A DNA stretch of 64,000 bases from Mangrovimonas futianensis (lineage in GTDB: Bacteria > Bacteroidota > Bacteroidia > Flavobacteriales > Flavobacteriaceae). The stretch is taken from assembly GCF_021245805.1 (NCBI RefSeq), contig NZ_JAJJNF010000006.1:243244-307243 (forward strand), given 5' to 3'. Each line of letters starts with the position of its first letter. Position 1 is the stretch's first letter. Below the pieces are notes generated by a model, which was given only the letters and a program-made list of their open reading frames with translations, was not told the origin of the DNA and ran no database searches. The position numbers and the translations under genes are program-made. Shown one piece after another: positions 61,758-64,000 of the stretch.

Positions 61758-63695
61758 TTAAAATTGTTTGAGTGATTTTGAAATCTCTTCGTTTATGATG
61801 TTGGCAAAAGATTCTACTGATATAGATCCTAAATCTTCACCACCATGTTTACGAACAGAAATCATACTTTCCTTCTCTTCGTTTTCCCCTACAATAATCA
61901 TGTACGGTATTTTTTTCATTTCGGCTTCCCGAATTTTCTTTCCAACAGTTTCATTCCTGTTGTCAATTAGGGCGCGAATTTCGTGATTTTCTAACAAATT
62001 TAAAACTTTTTTCGCGTAATTTTCATATTTCTCACTAATTGACAGTACGATAGCTTGCTCTGGCATTAACCAAAGCGGGAAGTTTCCTGCGGTGTGTTCC
62101 AGCAAAATAGCCACAAAACGCTCCATACTTCCAAATGGAGCTCTATGGATCATTACGGGTCTATGAATTTGGTTATCACTTCCTACATAGGTCAATTCAA
62201 AACGCTCAGGTAAGTTATAATCTACCTGGATGGTTCCCAATTGCCATTGTCTTCCCAGGGCATCCTTAACCATGAAGTCAAGTTTAGGTCCATAAAATGC
62301 AGCCTCACCTGTTTCAACAACATAATTTAAGCCCTTGTCTATGGCTGCATTTAAGATAGCCTGTTCTGCTTTTTCCCAGTTTTCTGAACTACCTATATAT
62401 TTATCTGGGTTTTCAGGATCCCTTAATGATACTTGGGCGGTAAAATTCTCAAACCCTAAAGATCCAAAAACATAAAGTACCAAATCAATCACGTTTTTAA
62501 ACTCTTGGTCCAATTGTTCTGGTGTACAGAATAAATGAGCATCATCTTGAGTAAAACCTCTTACTCTGGTCAATCCATGCAATTCACCACTTTGCTCATA
62601 TCTATATACGGTACCAAATTCAGCAAAGCGTTTAGGTAAGTCTCTATAAGACCATTGACTACTCTTGTATATTTCACAGTGATGCGGACAGTTCATGGGT
62701 TTCAATAAAAATTCTTCGCCATCCTTTGGTGTATGAATAGGTTGAAAACTGTCCTCACCATATTTGGCATAATGTCCCGAAGTTACATATAGTTCTTTTT
62801 GACCTATATGCGGTGTAACGACCATTTCGTATCCAGCTTTCTTTTGGGCTGCCTTAAGGAAGTTCTCAAGGCGCTCTCTCAATGCGGCACCTTTTGGAAG
62901 CCATAGAGGAAGACCTTGGCCGACCTTTTGGGAAAAAGTGAAAAGCTCTAGTTCTTTCCCCAGTTTTCTGTGATCACGTTTTTTAGCCTCTTCCAATAAT
63001 TCTAAATAGTCCTTTAAATCTTTTTGCTTAGGGAAGGATATACCATAAATTCGGGTTAATTGCTTTTCATTTTCATCACCTTTAAAGTAGGCTCCAGCAA
63101 CACTTAATATTTTAACAGCTTTAACAATACCTGTGTTTGGTATGTGGCCACCACGACAAAGATCTGTGAAAGTAGAATGGTCACAAAAGGTGATGGTGCC
63201 ATCTTCAAGGTTCTGTATAAGATCTACTTTGTATTCATTGTTTCCTGTATAATATGAAAGGGCTTCTGCTTTGGATACCTCACGCATTTTAAAATCGTGC
63301 TTGCCTCTGGCGATCTCAAGCATTTTATCTTCTATTTTTTTGAAGTCTTTGTCTGTTATACTTTGGTCACCTAAATCAATATCATAATAGAATCCATTTT
63401 CAATGGCAGGACCAACCCATAATTTGGCTCCAGGATAAAGTTCCTCGATGGCCTGGGCGAGGATATGGGCAGAAGAATGCCAAAAGGCCTTTTTACCTTC
63501 ATCATCATTCCAGGTATATAATATTAAACTACCATCTTTTGTTAAAGGGGTTGTTGTTTCAACCTTGGTACCATTAAAATTGGCAGAAATGACGTTTCTA
63601 GCTAATCCTTCGCTTATACTTTTGGCTACATCCATAGGAGTAGAGTTCATTTCAAATGACTTTTGGCTCCCGTCTGGTAAGGTAATTTGAATCAT
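61758..63695 (-). CDS. thrS: Threonyl-tRNA synthetase
   Basis: 645 residues, full length. N-terminal TGS domain (IQITLPDGSQKSF), the editing domain with HSSAHILAQAIEELYPGAKL and CDHSTFTDLCRGGHI, and the class II core: KPMNCPHHCEIY and TRVRGFTQDDAHLFC with the zinc Cys and His, third zinc His in MIHRAPFGSMERF. Charges tRNA-Thr. First gene of the thrS-infC-rpmI-rplT operon. Confidence 0.99.
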   Translation of the reverse strand: MIQITLPDGSQKSFEMNSTPMDVAKSISEGLARNVISANFNGTKVETTTPLTKDGSLILYTWNDDEGKKAFWHSSAHILAQAIEELYPGAKLWVGPAIENGFYYDIDLGDQSITDKDFKKIEDKMLEIARGKHDFKMREVSKAEALSYYTGNNEYKVDLIQNLEDGTITFCDHSTFTDLCRGGHIPNTGIVKAVKILSVAGAYFKGDENEKQLTRIYGISFPKQKDLKDYLELLEEAKKRDHRKLGKELELFTFSQKVGQGLPLWLPKGAALRERLENFLKAAQKKAGYEMVVTPHIGQKELYVTSGHYAKYGEDSFQPIHTPKDGEEFLLKPMNCPHHCEIYKSSQWSYRDLPKRFAEFGTVYRYEQSGELHGLTRVRGFTQDDAHLFCTPEQLDQEFKNVIDLVLYVFGSLGFENFTAQVSLRDPENPDKYIGSSENWEKAEQAILNAAIDKGLNYVVETGEAAFYGPKLDFMVKDALGRQWQLGTIQVDYNLPERFELTYVGSDNQIHRPVMIHRAPFGSMERFVAILLEHTAGNFPLWLMPEQAIVLSISEKYENYAKKVLNLLENHEIRALIDNRNETVGKKIREAEMKKIPYMIIVGENEEKESMISVRKHGGEDLGSISVESFANIINEEISKSLKQF

Positions 63696-63733
63696 TATAT
63701 ATAATAGTATGTATTTCGTTTCTTTTAAGATGG

Positions 63734-63741
63734 CAAAGATA
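63734..63741 (-). promoter_or_regulatory. -7 box of the thrS operon
   Basis: Minus strand TATCTTTG, exact consensus, 38 bases before the thrS ATG. No -33 TTTG at the usual 19-base spacing. Confidence 0.5.
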
Positions 63742-63908
63742 AAAAGATAAAAGATAATGGAGAGATATAACCAAATGATTTAAACTGTAAAAATGTGTAA
63801 TATATATTAAGGTATAAGGGGGTGAAAAATAGTTTTGACGCTAAAGTGTTCATAATTAATGGACTCGATCTATATTTCAAAAAAACTTCAAAAAAAGGTT
63901 TGGAAAAG

Positions 63909-63952
63909 TTTGTTGGATAGGAAAAAAGGGTGGTATATTTGCACCCGCAAAC
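63909..63952 (+). promoter_or_regulatory. Strong promoter of a probable rRNA/tRNA operon beyond the window
   Basis: TTTGTTGG (-33 region, 63909-63916) and -7 TATATTTG (63934-63941), followed by GCACCCGCAAAC. The block 63934-63952 is identical over 19 bases to the tRNA-Lys promoter near 40514-40532. The remaining 48 bases contain no coding start and look like a stable-RNA leader. The rest of this 305-base gap holds only the thrS promoter. Confidence 0.65.
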
Positions 63953-64000
63953 GGGGAAACCGGGAGCGTAAGTTCATAGAAAGTTTGAGATACTGGGGTT

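Noticed and set aside
1..64000. Mobile element, prophage or CRISPR array
   Set aside because: I found no transposase, integrase, phage gene, direct-repeat spacer array or tRNA-linked attachment duplication on reading both strands.

Overview
The window is chromosomal DNA from a member of the Bacteroidetes, almost certainly a marine-type Flavobacteriaceae. It is AT-rich. It carries a type IX secretion (type B) C-terminal sorting domain, a zeaxanthin-type carotenoid operon, DUF4252 proteins in an ECF sigma operon, a split transketolase and many lipoproteins with an acidic stretch after the lipobox Cys. Its promoters match the Bacteroidetes -7 consensus TAnnTTTG. I see no phage, transposase, integrase or CRISPR array; this is core and near-core genome with some accessory operons.

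Layout. 1-6.9 kb: vitamin B12 uptake. A minus-strand ABC operon (binding lipoprotein, permease, an unknown lipoprotein, ATPase) diverges from a cobalamin riboswitch that precedes a BtuB-type TonB receptor and a BtuG-like surface propeller lipoprotein. 6.9-10.6 kb: an S41 protease lipoprotein, then an ECF sigma / membrane protein / two DUF4252 operon with an ECF-type promoter. 10.6-19.6 kb: purB, a DUF1028 protein, a HEAT-like protein, a haem-binding-domain protein, a glycosyltransferase, a large secreted C-type-lectin/T9SS protein and a SRPBCC protein. 19.8-25 kb: three consecutive periplasmic peptidyl-prolyl isomerases plus a MoxR ATPase. 25-28 kb: SCO1 next to a protein resembling the copper monooxygenase PHM, then an acyltransferase. 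28.2-33.4 kb: two unrelated aconitases in tandem. 33.5-35.8 kb: a Crp/Fnr regulator, a lipoprotein and a TlpA thioredoxin.

35.8-40.2 kb: crtY-crtZ-crtB-crtI behind a MerR regulator that keeps much of the cobalamin photoreceptor (CarH/LitR) signature, so the B12 uptake genes at the start of the window may supply its chromophore. 40.3-40.5 kb: tRNA-Leu(GAG) and tRNA-Lys(UUU). 40.6-49.9 kb: housekeeping genes (aroK, a phosphoribosyltransferase, an S4 protein, split transketolase, tgt, an LptF/G permease, a DMT transporter, accA). 50.1-57 kb: dnaB, an AI-2E transporter, an unusual class IV aminotransferase-like / sulfotransferase-like pair, a GATase-like protein, YjbQ and a HAD phosphatase. 57-60.3 kb: a TolB-propeller/amidohydrolase fusion. 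60.4-63.7 kb: the classical thrS-infC-rpmI-rplT operon, with infC lacking a standard start codon. The last 100 bases hold a strong promoter of the same type as the tRNA-Lys promoter, so a stable-RNA operon probably begins just past the window.

Most notable observations: the CarH-like regulator of the crt operon, the PHM-like copper protein beside SCO1, a Tgt whose three zinc cysteines are replaced, and a class IV PLP-fold protein that appears to lack both the canonical Lys and the conserved Glu beside a sulfotransferase-like gene.
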